Notes: a model not told the origin generated them from the letters alone. Positions 1 to 11,739 are shown, numbered from the stretch's first letter. The stretch is DNA of 64,000 nucleotides from Lepeophtheirus salmonis (GCF_016086655.4 NC_052134.2:7192001-7256000); one strand, 5' to 3'. Numbers and translations: made by a program.

Positions 1-338
1 AGTTTTACTGCTTCTGCTATAATTCAATTAAATATTTTCTCCTCTTCATCCTCTCTAAATTACATATTAACTACATAATATATTATGTTAGTTATACAAC
101 TATTATAGAATGGATCCCGTTATCCATCTGAGATGATACTACAACTCACTCCTCCTTCGCCCCCCTCCCCCTTTTTTTAAAAGTCAGTCATTATATATTA
201 TTTGGGCGTGAACAACATTTAGATTAGAAAAAAGTCTTTATTATTGAGGGTTTCAAGATTATGTTTCCCCCTCACATATTATTACATATTTTATAAGAAT
301 CACTTCAATTCTCTTGATGATGAGGTCTTTCTTTATAT
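1..338. other. AT-rich flank, no gene seen
   Basis: I see no coding signal. It holds a C-rich then T-rich tract near 158-178 and TA-rich sequence up to the TA that marks the next mariner. Confidence 0.6.
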
Positions 339-341
339 ATA

Positions 342-1036
342 CAGGGTGCAGTTGTACAATTAAGGATTTTTTTAAAACGTTTTTTCTTGGGAACCCTTAG
401 TGGTGAAGCTTTAAAAACCAGTTTTATCAGATTCAGTAGACAATTTGTATGAGTTATGATTACAAAGCGTTGAAAATGTCCTCAGAGTATGACCGTCATG
501 CAGCGATCAGTGTCGCCCTCCGTGCAGGCTGTGCACCTAAAGAGATCATCGACTTTCTTAAGTTGTTCTCTGCCACTGTGTACAAAGTTATAAAGGAGTC
601 TGGGGGGATGGTAACACCAGCAAGGAAGAGGGCAGATCGATTTGCGTACAAAATTGGCTTTCGGACAATTTGGAGATGTTCTGGTCTAAGGAAATGTGGT
701 CCCCTAGCTCCCCAGACTGCAATCCTTTTGACTATTTCGTGTGGGGCGTCTTAGAGAGGGAGTCTAGTGTGCTCACAGCAATTTGGCTTCTCTAGAGTCT
801 CAATTATTGAGGCTGTGAACTTTATGAATAAAGATCACCTGATCAAGACGTGTAGCATGTTCCGTGACAGGTTGGAGGTCGTGGTTGAGGCTGAGGGGGG
901 TTGGATTGAATGATTAGGTTCATGGAGGGTCCTTACGTTTGTATATAAATGGATTTGTAAATATCTCTACGAATTTAGGAAATAAAAAGGTTTATGGCCT
1001 GGTCTCAAAAATTCTTAATTGTAAAACCGCACCCCG
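342..1036 (+). mobile_element. Mariner-like element, internally deleted, both TIRs present
   Basis: The ends are CAGGGTGCAGTTGTACAATT on the left and its imperfect inverse (read from the right CGGGGTGCGGTTTTACAATT), each flanked by a TA (340-341 and 1037-1038). TA target duplications and CAGGG ends are standard for IS630-Tc1-mariner elements. At 695 bp it is about half the usual 1.3 kb. The interior encodes a transposase start and end but lacks the middle, so it is a non-autonomous deletion derivative. The right TA is shared with the next mariner. Confidence 0.88.
476..913 (+). pseudogene. Mariner transposase, N-terminal HTH joined to C-terminal end
   Basis: The frame opens at MSSEYDRHAAISVALRAG, a typical mariner helix-turn-helix start, and runs through FSATVYKVIKESGG, then breaks. 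In another frame it resumes at WSPSSPDCNPFDYFVWG, the motif holding the third catalytic Asp, and ends near VVVEAEGGWIE followed by a stop at 911. The segment with the first two catalytic Asp residues is deleted and there is at least one frameshift. It cannot encode an active enzyme. Confidence 0.85.
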
Positions 1037-1337
1037 TACAGCGGTCGTTGCTTACAAAAACCTTGAGCGCATACGCAGGTATAACGTTGTTTTTTGTTTT
1101 GGCGGCTGGTCAGAATTGTTTCGCGTCTCTTAAAAAACAAAACATTCCATAACCCTGAAAAAGGCAGGGTGCCCTTGTTGCGATGCATGTCGTACGAGAT
1201 TGTTTAGCTTATTAAATGTGAACAAGTCCTTCGTCTGAATAGTCAGGATGGAAGAGTCTGAAGGTGAATATGAAGCAACAGCTAATCACAAGGTGATGTC
1301 AGACTGACAGAGGGATCAGGATTTCATTGCATATGTG

Positions 1338-1558
1338 ATGGAGTGATGTAGCTCAATGGACAACGCGCTCGGGAGAAATGATTCTATGAACTCAATGTGC
1401 GGAGGTTCGATACTTGGTCGTTCCTAGAGAAGGAGATAAACTAATTGTATATGGATTTCAAAGAAGATTCCTAGGTTAGTTTGAGTAATTGTAATACTAT
1501 AATGCTTACTTATACTTAATCAGTGCAACTCCATCTCACCAATTAGAGGAGAATTTTA
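1338..1558 (+). mobile_element. Candidate tRNA-derived SINE inserted in a mariner
   Basis: This segment is absent from the homologous mariner at 9845-10458 (minus strand), which runs continuously across the junction. It starts with a tRNA-like head: a good A box at 1349-1360 and a B-like box at 1404-1414, with acceptor-like ends that pair at most positions. An unrelated body of about 125 bp follows, ending in an A-rich stretch (TTTTAAAAAA) before mariner sequence resumes. Pol III head, body and A-rich tail are the usual SINE layout. Only one copy is visible, so the family is unproven. Confidence 0.55.
1349..1414 (+). promoter_or_regulatory. Internal RNA polymerase III promoter-like A and B boxes
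   Basis: TAGCTCAATGGA fits the A-box consensus TRGCNNARYNGG closely, and GGTTCGATACT fits the B-box GGTTCGANTCC at 9 of 11 positions. The boxes are about 55 nt apart, wider than in a short tRNA but possible with a long variable arm or an intron. The T arm is only partly paired, so this is better read as a tRNA-derived relic than a working tRNA gene. Confidence 0.5.
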
Positions 1559-2346
1559 AAAAATGTACAAAAAATCATTGATGATGAGGCATTCAAATCG
1601 ATGGGGGCTTTTACCAGGATCTCAACTCTTCTGATAGGCTGATTAGGAAGTGTGTGACAGAGGATCGTCTGGCAACAAGACTGCTCCATACCACTCTGCA
1701 AAGAAAACGTTGACCTGGTTGTCTCCTTCTTTCTTTCTTTTTTGACTTAGTTGGACCCATTGTTAGGCCTCATTGCCCACTAGACCGACCTCAACCTCAT
1801 GGACTTCTTTGTGCAGTTAAGCGACACACCAACAGATCCTCATGCTACACAAAATCCTAGTTGATGTGCAGAGGAATCGGCCAAAGGATATTATTAACAA
1901 TACCTGCTCCCGTTTCTGCGGTTGAATCGGGACCATTATTGACACAAACTATTGAATAATAGTAAAAAATAATTGTTCAGTTTCTTATTTTTTGGCTTTG
2001 GTTTTTATTGCAATGGGAGGATTAGTAAAGGATTAAATCAACTAACTTGAAAAAACTAACATATTGGATGCTAAATAGAGATTACACCCTGTATAATGTA
2101 TCTATATACATATATATGTAATGGAAGATTCAGAGATGCAAACATCCATCTTTCGTTCTCTTTCCATGTATCTATAATAATATACCTATATATAAATAGG
2201 TTGTACTGTGGATGACTATAATAATGGTGCGGAATGTAAACGGGTTTTTTATTATTGTTGCTTTTGTTGTTGGTGGAGGCTCTTAACTCTTTGAATCTTC
2301 ACCTACACATATTATAATATTATTATTATACTCAATGTATATATAT

Positions 2347-3048
2347 TAGGACTGGCACGGTACATGGTTCTACTGTGGTTCGGTTCGGCACGATCCTTAC
2401 GGTTACATATATATATATGATCACATATTAAATATTTTGATGTTACAAAATTTTGATTATTTTTTTTTTATCATTCTTCATTTGGTTTATATATTATTCA
2501 TACCATACATATATTAACGGAGCAATTGCGTTGGATATCATTTTTTTATAAAACGAAAATATATTTGCCGTCCTAAATATCAATTGCGCCTTAAATATTG
2601 ATATGATACCTACGAATCTGAGTCAATAGAAATAGAAAAAGAGATCATTATTACAAAATTCATCCGAGTTGACAAAAACCCCGTAGTAGGGTGGAGGTAT
2701 AATTTATATTAATTTCCAAACGTTTCCAACTCTCATCTATATGTAGATAATGTATCAAGTGAAATAATTTATTCAACAGCCGTTGATATTTTGACTGCTA
2801 ATCTGTCTTGTTTATTACCAGAAAATGTAGACAAGCTCATCTTTTTGCAAAAAAAAAAAAAATATATATAAATATATTATAAATTCATGAATAATAATAT
2901 GATAAAACCTATGTATATTTTATATCCACCTTTGTTTTTTAGAGAAGCGTAGTATATTTATTAATAATTTATTTGTACAGAACATAAGGGTGAAGGGTGT
3001 AACTCAGTTCGTACCGAATCGTGGGCTTTGTGTACTCTCCCAGCCCTA
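2347..3048. mobile_element. hAT-like non-autonomous element (MITE), 702 bp
   Basis: The ends are TAGGACTGGCACGGTAC on the left and, read inward from the right, TAGGGCTGGGAGAGTAC. They are flanked by ATATATAT and ATATAAAT, an 8-bp direct repeat with one mismatch, as expected for hAT target duplications, though the flanks are low complexity. Subterminal GGTTCGG/GTACCGAA words also recur inverted. No transposase frame is present. Confidence 0.55.
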
Positions 3049-3503
3049 ATATAAATATATATTGAATTAATACAAAAACAATCTTGCTCAAAAAGGAGAA
3101 ATGTATACTTTCTACATCATATATTCATTGGCATTTTTCAGTCAATTAGTATTGTTGAGACTCTGTCTGGAAATAATCCTGCCATGGACTGAGACTGTAT
3201 TAGTTCTAACTAAGAAGACTATAAGGAAAAGAATTGTCATATATATCAATCAAAAATGTTTATTCTTATTTCTGATTCGTCTAAAATTATGTATATGCAC
3301 TATTTTCATCTCTTGCGCAGTTCATTGTTATCTTGTCTTTTGGCTAAGATTACTCTAATGTCATTTAATACAAGTCAACGTTTCGGAAAGGGTAATATAT
3401 TTTTCTTAAGAATAAACCAGAAACATAAACTATTAATTAAAACCATAATGCAATGTTTCTTAATCATAATTTATTCATAACAATCATCTGCGAAGGGTAT
3501 TTA
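3049..3503. other. AT-rich spacer, no gene recognised
   Basis: Short overlapping frames at 3101-3358 and 3256-3480 are leucine/phenylalanine-rich translations of AT-rich DNA. They have no recognisable domain and no splice context I can support. Confidence 0.5.
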
Positions 3504-4132
3504 CCGGGTGCGGTGAAAAAATCTTTACTCTTACAATCTAGAATTTTATCAAGATGTATTTCAGGAACCAGTTGTAAGAGGCTATGTCAATAATACCAAA
3601 ATAATTAATATGATGTCCTAACTACCCCAATCATCGATGTAGTCCTCCTTGGCAGCAATGATTGCTTCCACCTGGTTATGGAAGGCCTTGCACCCATTTC
3701 AGATATGGTATCCCAGCACTAGTTGATGGTGTCCTTGAGGTTGTTGACATTTGGAACAAGTGACGTCCAGTGGGTTGGAATCTGGTGAGTAGGGGGGCAC
3801 ATGTTATTTGGCCAGAAAGGCAGTTTGTCCTCCAACCACTTCTGGACCTTTTGGACGTGTGTGCTGGAACACCACGTTCAGGTTCGAATAGTTGGCTTGG
3901 ACCCATGGTAGCAACTTCTCCTCCATTTAGTTCCTTACCAGTGTTCTAAAGTGAGCAGACCGAAATTCGTTGGTCAGGTTCAGATGACATTTTCTCGGGT
4001 TCTAAGACACTTAGAAAGACCTAATTCTTTTTGCTTATTTTTAGTATTTGACCGGAACAATTTTACAGTATTCCCAAAAACCTTGATTTAGTTGGCAAAA
4101 ACGAAGTGTAAAGATTTTTTATCCACACCCGG
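3504..4132 (-). mobile_element. Mariner-like element with intact TIRs, internally deleted
   Basis: The left end CCGGGTGCGGTGAAAAAATC and the right end read inward CCGGGTGTGGATAAAAAATC form good TIRs, each next to a TA (3502-3503, 4133-4134). On the minus strand the reading starts near MSSEPDQRISVCS, then jumps to VFQ..PAHTSK (second catalytic region), VQKWLEDKLPFWP and a degraded third motif (PTHQIPTHW for SPDSNPLD). The C-terminus lies near 3640. Several frame changes are needed. The HTH to first-Asp segment is missing. Confidence 0.82.
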
Positions 4133-4692
4133 TATATTCTATGGTTTTTGATTGAGGTTACCTGAATCCTGAACAAAATTAATATACATAGTTTTTGTTT
4201 ACTTTTTATTTCAAACATTTTGGCTCCTCTTTCCTTTTGAGTCTTTTTATTTCTAGCTAGTTTGGTTTGAACTGGCCTAGTAGTATAATTCGGTCGCACA
4301 AAGTGGAAAGAAAGAGAGATGACGTGTGGTTGAGAAACACTTAGGAATTAACTGAGAGAAAAGTACGATCACAGATAGTTTCCACAATTAATAAATTATT
4401 GGTCTTGTATTACAATTTCTGGTTTGAGTTGAGATATCCGTAAATCTTCTGTATAATTTAACGCCTACATTTGATTTGAGAAGGTTAATTTGACCCCTTT
4501 CAAATAATGTGTTTTTGGTTTTTTTTTGACGATCAATTTCTAATTTTTTGATATTTGTGAGAATGATTTTTCGCTACTTTAAGTGCAATTTGTGGGGTCT
4601 TGAATAGTGCTTCAAAGAATACAAAGGTAACTAGAATGGACACTCGGTAGAAGTGCAAAATTTCCACCTAAAATCAAATTGAGTTATACATT
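4133..4692. other. AT-rich spacer
   Basis: No gene is recognised. A minus-strand open frame at 4063-4299 crosses the TIR of the preceding mariner, which argues against a real gene. Confidence 0.45.
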
Positions 4693-4885
4693 TTAATTTG
4701 TTCCAAAGTTTAAGTTTGGTGTTACTTTGACCTTGACCTCGTACTGTGACCATATATAATCTTCGTACCAAGTAAGATCAAAAAATCGATTTGTAACTTT
4801 TGCCCTAATCCTGGTTACTAACATACAAACTGGGGCAAAAATATAATCTCCATTCAACTTTTTTGCGGATATAATAATCCAGACA
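4693..4885 (+). repeat. Dispersed repeat L, copy 1
   Basis: It shares a series of words with 23405-23600, including TTTGTTCCAAAGTT, CTGTGACCATAT, GTACCAAGT and CTCCATTCAACTT. The second copy ends in GGCGGAGGTAAT. The order of words is conserved but identity is patchy, so the copies are old. The class is unknown. Confidence 0.55.
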
Positions 4886-4959
4886 CCATTTTGCATAAAA
4901 AAACTATTTTGGTTTGATTTTGTGTTGACGGGTCACCACTTATCTAGATAAGCAATTTA

Positions 4960-5338
4960 ATGCTTAAGTCATGTGTTACTACTTCTTCTTGTACTACTAC
5001 TACTTTGGGGGTCAAAGGCCCTTCCTTCTTCTTCAATGGATATTGTATGTACGTTTCATTAATGAATACATGGAGGGGGAAAGTAACAAATTGTTATAAT
5101 AAAATCTTAGTGATCTGTCTTTCTTTTTTACTCCCTCAAGGAGAAAGTTGGTACATGCATGTATTATGTACTTACTCTTATAAACTAAGTTATATCAGTC
5201 TATGTGGTTAAAGAAGAGGAGGAGAAGAAGAAGAAAATATTATTCATTTTGTATTTTTGTTGCTGAGAAAAAAGGAATGGGAGAGTAGAAAGAAAATATT
5301 GTGTTTTTTGCAATAGCTCAATTGATATATACAAAATA
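4960..5338. other. AT-rich spacer with purine-rich microsatellite
   Basis: An impure GAA/GAG run lies at about 5213-5238. The frame at 4960-5211 has no recognisable domain. Confidence 0.5.
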
Positions 5339-5927
5339 CAGGGTCGACGCGATATTTTTGACAGTATATATTATTGCACATAATGACCGTTAGGTAGCAG
5401 TAGTTGAGAACACGTGGTGCTGACAACAATGGAATCCAACTACTTTAACCCGTCCAACCAATGGAAAAGAATAACTGCGGTAATGATTATTTAAGGACTG
5501 TGACGTTATGAAAGGTGCTTGCATGGTGAGAAATACAGGGAAGACCATCAGAGATATTTGACATTTTTTTAAGCCCACAAATCCCAGATGTGGTTGTCAA
5601 AGAATTTTGAGGACTACAACAGCTCCGACTGCAATCCCTGTTACTTCTATCTGTTGAACACAGTTGAACGGGACACCAACCGAACCTTGTGCAATATGGT
5701 AGCCGAGTTAAAGCAGTGATTTTCAACTAGTTGCCCAGGGACCAGGCTCAACCCACCTGCAACAGGTTCAGGTCCAGGCTGGAGAAGGTAATCGCCACTG
5801 AGGGTGCCTACTTTGAGTAGAAATCGAAGCCAGAAGCAACACCTATCAAATAGTTTTTTGGATTTAATAAATTATTAAAGATTTTAAGCATTGTTTTGTA
5901 AATTTTCTGAAATCGTGTCGACCCCTG
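5339..5927 (+). mobile_element. Mariner-like element, 589 bp, deletion derivative
   Basis: The ends are CAGGGTCGACGCGATA and, from the right, CAGGGGTCGACACGAT. Both flanks are TA (5337-5338, 5928-5929). The interior reads NFEDYNSSDCNPCYFYLLNTVERDTNRT, a decayed third-Asp motif, then in another frame CNRFRSRLEKVIATEGAYFE and a stop, the classic mariner C-terminus. The first two catalytic blocks are missing. The last Asp (SSDCNP) is still visible. Confidence 0.83.
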
Positions 5928-5929
5928 TA

Positions 5930-6289
5930 AATGAACGAATTTCAAAGGGATAGAGATGTTTGTACGTGTGATTGTGTTTTGGTTCGGTCAGAAAATCCTT
6001 GACCGTTCTGAGAACTGTCATCATTTTTGTTATATAAATAATGATATCCTTGGAAGAAATTCGGTCTGGGCCAATGTTATAGACAAATTCTCATTAAATC
6101 GGCCTCACTCCAACTTTGCATTCGACGGATCATATACAGTGTGGGGACCCAAGACTTGAAGTAACATTTTCCTACAATTGTATCCCAGTTATTTTTGATC
6201 ATGAGATGTCATACTCCAACCAAACGACAGCTAAAAGAAAAATAAAATAGTTGGGTTTTTATCCCATGTGTATCCCTATGAGTAAAAAT
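5930..6289. other. Spacer, no gene recognised
   Basis: An open frame at 5956-6159 has no recognisable motif. It could be the eroded 5' half of the following mariner relic. Confidence 0.4.
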
Positions 6290-6625
6290 GTCGGTACAAC
6301 AACAAAGAAGGCGCTAATGTTGCAGAGATTGTTGGCATCTCCATCCGTACTGACCCATATAGCTAAGAAGAGCCAAAAATTATGGAGCAACAATGTCACA
6401 GATTTCTGGCCCTTCTCCAGCTCTGATCTCAATCCCTAGACTTCAGTTTGTGTTATCTTGGAGAAAATGTCTACCGCACATCTCATTCAAATTTAGATTC
6501 GCTCAGAGCTCATATCATAACAATCTAGTATACCATGGACACAGCCTTCATCGTGAGTAGGTGACAATCTGTTGGTCGGCGCGTCCAGGCTGTTATTGCT
6601 TGTTAGGAGAACATATTGAACAAAA
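6290..6625 (+). pseudogene. Mariner transposase C-terminal third
   Basis: The frame reads THIAKKSQKLWSNNVTDFWP and then SSSDLNP followed by a stop, matching the second-to-third catalytic region of mariners with the third Asp retained. After frameshifts it continues as YRTSHSNLDSLRAHI and RRVQAVIAC, the C-terminal helices. I could not place TIRs. The N-terminal half is not recognisable. Confidence 0.75.
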
Positions 6626-6639
6626 TAAAATACTACTAA

Positions 6640-7735
6640 ATATAGTATTCAAGCATATCAAAAATTGAGTGGTCTTTTCTTGATGCCATAAAAAATCACG
6701 TTTTTCGTCATTTAGTCATTCCATTGCAAGTTTAGGTTATGTACATAGATGAATGCTGTGTTACAAATTAGGAACATGTAAGGAGTGGCGATATATGAAG
6801 CTTCAATTGTTGCATTTATTGGAACTTCCAATCTTTCCTCATAAAAGAAACATTAAAAAAAAGGCCCGAAATCAGTTTGTAGGAGTTAGCCAATTCTTAA
6901 CAACTAAACAAGAATCATTAACATTCAAAACACTGATTAGAAGAAAAACAGCAGGAAAATTAACCCAAACAACAAAATATTTTATACATTTTTTATGCTA
7001 GTCAAGTAATGCCTTGGCGTATAGGTGGAATGGGCTGTAAATTGGTTCATAAGAGTGATGGTGAAAAAATAATTCACATCGTACATTTATGTGTGAGTCA
7101 TCATGATGATCTATTGACGCGATGATAACTACTTCTTCGTCCTTAAAATAATAATTCCAATTAGGATATGTATTAACTCCATTATGTCAATGTTTAAGCA
7201 TTTTTCTTAGTCTCATTGTACCTACAAGAGATTATATTGGAGTCATCACCATCCTTGTCATGTGGTAGTAGATAATATTATATCCATTTGTACATATATA
7301 GTCATAGTAGTAGAATATTACTCTTCTTCTTATCATTTCGTAATATGATCTGTGGAGGTGGAAAAAAGAAGTGGGGAAAGGGTTGGCTTTAACCTTGCCT
7401 CTACATACATATTAACATTATATGTCTGCATGTGGTGGTGCTGTTGCTGCTACTTTTTAGTGTTCAATGCGCATTTGTATCAAAGTTTCATTCTCTTTCG
7501 ACTAATAACACTCGTAATTATTAAAAATTGTTATTCTTATTATTATATGTCTGGAGGTTATTATTATAAGATGGATGTATGTAAGTAAGTAAATAATTAG
7601 CCTTAATGAGTGTTTCAAGTTGTTGTGCGAAATATCCGTACTTTTATATCTAGATACTATGTGTTAGAATTAATATTCAACATCCAGTACGTTTGCTGAT
7701 TAGTGATAAAAATCCGGTGTATTTGTTAGCTCTTC
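6640..7735. other. AT-rich spacer with one repeat O copy
   Basis: About 6860-6960 resembles repeats at 33930-34050 and 41880-42030 (shared GGCCCGAAATCAGTTTGT-like and CCAATTCTTA words). The rest is low-complexity A/T with no gene recognised, including open frames at 6753-7001 and 7352-7588. Confidence 0.45.
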
Positions 7736-7739
7736 CATT

Positions 7740-8035
7740 ATTTTGACCTGTTGTCAAAATCATTTAACTCCACAGTACTGAACTTCCTTATCTACAACTC
7801 ATTCAATTATATTCTGATACAATCTTGAGGATTTGTGGCTGAATTATATTTTTAAGTACTTGTTGTACTCTGAGAAGAATTGAAGATCGACATCGGATTA
7901 ATTCTAGCAAATTTACTTGCCTATTTCTATCACTCCCTCCTCCCTATACACAGCTGATTGTAGCTGATCTAATGAAACATCATAAAACCTAACTTGTTTC
8001 CTTCAAAACATTCTTAAAATTGTGGGAATTTTCAT
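7740..8035 (-). repeat. Rep-A copy 1
   Basis: Inverted relative to the copy at 59395. It shares TTCAATTATATTCTGA, GTTGTACTCTGAG, CACAGCTGATTGTAGCTGAT and CTAATGAAACATCAT in conserved order with about nine other places in the window. No coding frame is conserved. The class is unknown. Confidence 0.65.
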
Positions 8036-8059
8036 GTTGATTCTTATAATTAAAGTGTA

Positions 8060-8850
8060 AAGGGATTTCATATTTTTCACTTTATTTCAATTTCTTTATA
8101 AGAATTGTTACAATCATCCAATTTAAGCCAAGTTTACCCTGTTCTGTTAGATAACTTGGTGAAAGGAGAATCCAACGCCCTTGTTTCTAATGGCAAAAAT
8201 TAGGACAACCAATTTTCACATCCCTCAATTGTACCCCCAAGTGCATTGGTAATAGACAGGAACATGAGGTATTCACCTGGCGCTAGGTTCGTACTGTAGG
8301 TTAGATGCATAAAAACTTCCCATCTGAGCTCTTGGAGCTTCTGGACGTCATGAAAGATGTGCCCAGCCTAGCGTTGTCCTGATGAAACACGAATACTCTC
8401 CTATTCAACAATACTAGACGCTTCTGATCTATAGACAGCTTCAAACGGTCGAGTTGTTCACTATAGAAAGGAGCGTTTGGTTATAGTGGAGCTTCTATCT
8501 TGTATAGTAGATTATTTTCTCCCAATCTACCTGACACACAGCATCACCTTTCTGGCAGTCAATCCTGGCCTGGGCCACTTTGTTTGTTTTCGACCACGAT
8601 ATCTGTTGCTAGACATTGACGTAAGTTATTCATTTTTCATCGCCAGTCACAATCCCCTTCAGAAGTGATGCGTTTTTACCTTTCAGGTAGCAAAAATGTA
8701 AAATATGACAGATTTCTTTCTTTGAGACCTCCATACACAAGGCACGATAATTCATGGCTGAAGTGTTGAAGCCCAATACTTTCATAAAACCGCTTGTAGT
8801 ATACACTGACAAATTCAAAACACCTTATCGTATGATTCGATGTGGCCAAT
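8060..8850 (-). pseudogene. Mariner (VTGDEK type) transposase relic
   Basis: On the minus strand the HTH start MEVSKKEICHILHFCYLKGKN is fused directly to LLKGIVTGDEK, the first catalytic Asp block, so the rest of the HTH region is deleted. After frameshifts it continues with YSEQLDRLKLSIDQKRLVL, VFVFHQDNARLG (second Asp) and YSTNLAPGEYLMF, where the third Asp of the usual SPDLAPSDY is Asn. CENWLS marks the C-terminal part. It is the most complete set of catalytic blocks in the left half of the window, but is clearly inactive. Confidence 0.85.
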
Positions 8851-9844
8851 AATGAACAAGATATACTTAGTTAAAAAATGGGCGGGGAAAATTAAAATAG
8901 TTATTCGAAAGCTAGGAACCCCTAATATTAAAGGTGCTTATCTATTCCATAACCCTACAATTTTCACAGGCTTAACTATGAAAAAATCTCAATAATGGCA
9001 TTTGCAGTAACATTTACATTATAAACCTATGAATCCCCTAAAGTCATGTTTGGAGCTTTAATTTTAATTTGAGTTCAAATAAAGTTGATTTTTTTTTTTT
9101 TAATTGTACGTGTTGAAATAATTTCTAATAATTTATCTGCTACACTGAAATCGAGTTTTTTTCGAGTTCGAATAATAATCGAATCCAACACTAATTATAT
9201 GTAAATACGCGATCCATTCTCCATTTACAAACAGGTTTTTCTATGTGTACATACTTTAAGTATAATCTTTGTTTTATTTGTATCACAAAACAAAACTAAA
9301 AAAATAACTTTTATTCGTATTCATTAAGACAAATTGTTCTTGAGAGTTATTTAATTCATTGTGGTATATATTGGGAAGATTCTTTGTGGGTTTTGTGAAG
9401 ATATTTTTGACTTTTGAAAGTGCAAAATTAATTATACTTTTTCTCTCACTTTTATAAATTTTCAGTTTCGGTTTTGTCTATGCATGGTTTGAAATACTAT
9501 CCTATTTTTTGTATGTACGTTGTACATACAATAGCCTATTCTTGGATTATGTGTCTTGCATTTCTTAGAGTGCAACAACCTCCACTAATTTTACCACCAA
9601 TTTCATTGTTTAATTAAAAAGCTCAAGGGTTCATTGTAATCATACCTTGAATTAGTGCTCTTGGACATCCAAGCGATATTTAGAAACAAACATCCACTTT
9701 GTGTATAAGTTTTAAGTATTCTTGACCTTTTTGGTATAGTAACTTAAGCTTCTTACCCATTCACGACATTCCCAAATTGGAAACGGATATGATACAATCA
9801 CAGAGCTCACCTTACTTAACAGGGTTGTGTAAAATGTATTATTA
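8851..9844. other. AT-rich spacer
   Basis: I see no gene and no repeat with a second copy that I can defend. Long A/T tracts occur near 9090-9105. Confidence 0.5.
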
Positions 9845-10458
9845 TGCAACCTATGGCGTAAATATTGACTCGATCTCGGGAACTAAGAGAGGTATTGATG
9901 ACTATCTCCTTTGGCAAATTCTGAAATTCCTTCCGGATCCTGGACTCGGAGTTTGTGTTGTAGGAGTATCTGTTGGTGTATGGTTCCACTGCGCCTCACA
10001 CAAATAAATCCATAGGATTTAGGTCCAGTGAGCTTGAAGGCCAAACACTGGATCCAACAAAGTAAAGTCAGAAGTTGAACTCTCAACATTTTGTATCTGT
10101 CATATATTTCCTGATCAGCCTTTCAGAACAGTTGAGATCCCTGGAAATTGAATGGCTCATAATCTATTATTTTTCGCAAATTTGCAATGAAGTCCTGATC
10201 TCTCTGTCAGGCTGACCTCATCTTGTAATGAACACGATTTGTTGTTCATTCATAGTTACCTCCAGGCTCCACCAATTCCTTCCTTACCCTCCATGTTTAA
10301 GAAGTTTCCAATTCAACCTTGTCTCATCCTGCGCGGATCTCAACAAGGGCACTGCCTCTTCCACGATTATGGAATAAATGCTTTGTTGATCGAAACCATT
10401 TTGTTAAACTGACGAACAAAAAACGTCCTACCTTCATAACCTTCAATGGACCACTCGG
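9845..10458 (-). mobile_element. Mariner relic with one TIR
   Basis: The right end read inward is CCGAGTGGTCCATTGAAGG, beside TA 10459-10460. This resembles the TIR of the elements at 60975 and 38693. Minus-strand reading includes WPSSSLDLNPMDLFV followed by a stop (third Asp kept) and RIRKEFQNLPKEIVINT (C-terminal region). The 10180-10440 part is homologous to 1085-1330. The left TIR is not found. Confidence 0.7.
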
Positions 10459-10460
10459 TA

Positions 10461-11735
10461 TTTTAGCTCATGAATAACTTTTAACTTATGTAGAAACAGT
10501 AATAATTATTATTTGATTTGTTTCTTGTCAAGCAAACTGTTAAGGAGGGGGAGGACTTGTATAATAATATTCATCATCAATTATAAGCAGACTATTCATA
10601 AAAACATTATTGCTATCGTTACATCTCTAACATACTCTCAATATATTGTATAATACTTATACAAATTTGCAAAAATATACAAAAGCAGGTTGACTTTGTC
10701 GTCGAATGCTTTGTTTCAACATGTGATTAATACTTTTTTTAGTCTCTCTCTTTTTATCAATTTTTTGTTAACTATTATAAAATTTGTAGATTGTACAAAT
10801 ATGAGCCTGGACACAATATCAGGCTGGATTACGTCATTTGTATTTTCTGACGAATTATCGTTCAATTCAATATACAAATTAGTCTGATTAATTCGTAACA
10901 ATAAAATACATACACCTGAGTAAAAGCAAGAGATATTTTTCTTAGCCGAAAGTTATTTGACCAAAGCAATGGAAAATATAGTTGTTTATACACCATTTAC
11001 TCCAAATCTTGTTCGGAATATTTACTTTTATAAGAACTGAAGAGTTTCATTAAAAAAATATATATAATTAAATGTAAAATACAGTGAAGATCGAAAATAA
11101 AAAATATTTGAAGCGCCCTTTATGATGTTAACAAACTGTTTTTTACTTCTACAATTTGAATATGTTGGTCAACTACAATGGCGTCAAATTTCTACTTCAA
11201 ATCACCATTTTTAAGTTTTTTATCTCTATGAATATATTTTTGGAAAACGTTGTAAATTGTACTTAAAGGTTGGGGAAATTCGTGGTTGAAATTATATAAG
11301 GGGAAAAATATGATAGATTATATGGTTAAAAGGCCATACGGAACCCATATAAAGTCTCATGAATTAAAGAAGATGATGGACTATACCTATAATTTCTTTT
11401 TTTTTGTAAATGAACATATTTTTTTCCTATCTCTCGAATAGTATAAAGTAGTTAATGATTTGATTAAACAGTAAATTATAATCATTTATTCAATGTGTAT
11501 TTGATAAGATTTATCTATAATTTGAAGCCAAATACATATCTACCCTTGGGGACTTTGAGCCTTTAATGATATGAATATCAATATAATATACTTACATATA
11601 TAGTAACATATGTGCTTTAAGTTTCAAACTTGTACATACATAATAATGAGTAACCTAGACAGTCATTGAATGATTGATTGATAGAGTCGTACATTCTAAG
11701 CACTTTCGGTATGTAGAAAATTGAAAATTAATGTA
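10461..11735. other. AT-rich spacer, nothing recognised
   Basis: Overlapping opposite-strand frames at 10690-10901 are AT-rich translations with no domain. I found no TIRs or tandem array. Confidence 0.5.
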
Positions 11736-11739
11736 GTAG

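Larger units (their letters stand above)
1039..2091 (+). mobile_element. Degenerate mariner carrying a nested insertion
   Basis: The right end reads inward as CAGGGTGTAATCTC, with TA at 2092-2093. The left end appears to abut the previous element at the shared TA 1037-1038. The 5' part (about 1085-1330) matches the reverse complement of 10180-10440. The 3' part encodes DLNLMDFFVQ (third catalytic Asp region) and RPKDIINNTCSRF (C-terminus). Stops and frameshifts are frequent. Comparison with the other copy shows about 220 bp of extra sequence at about 1338-1558. The left boundary is less certain than the right. Confidence 0.68.

Noticed and set aside
1342..1425. Functional tRNA gene
   Set aside because: A and B boxes are present but the T stem pairs at only three of five positions, box spacing is large, and the block lies inside a mariner with an A-rich tail. 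A SINE head is the better reading.
4063..4299. 78-residue minus-strand frame with basic residues
   Set aside because: It crosses the right TIR and TA of the mariner at 3504-4132, so it mixes element and flank.
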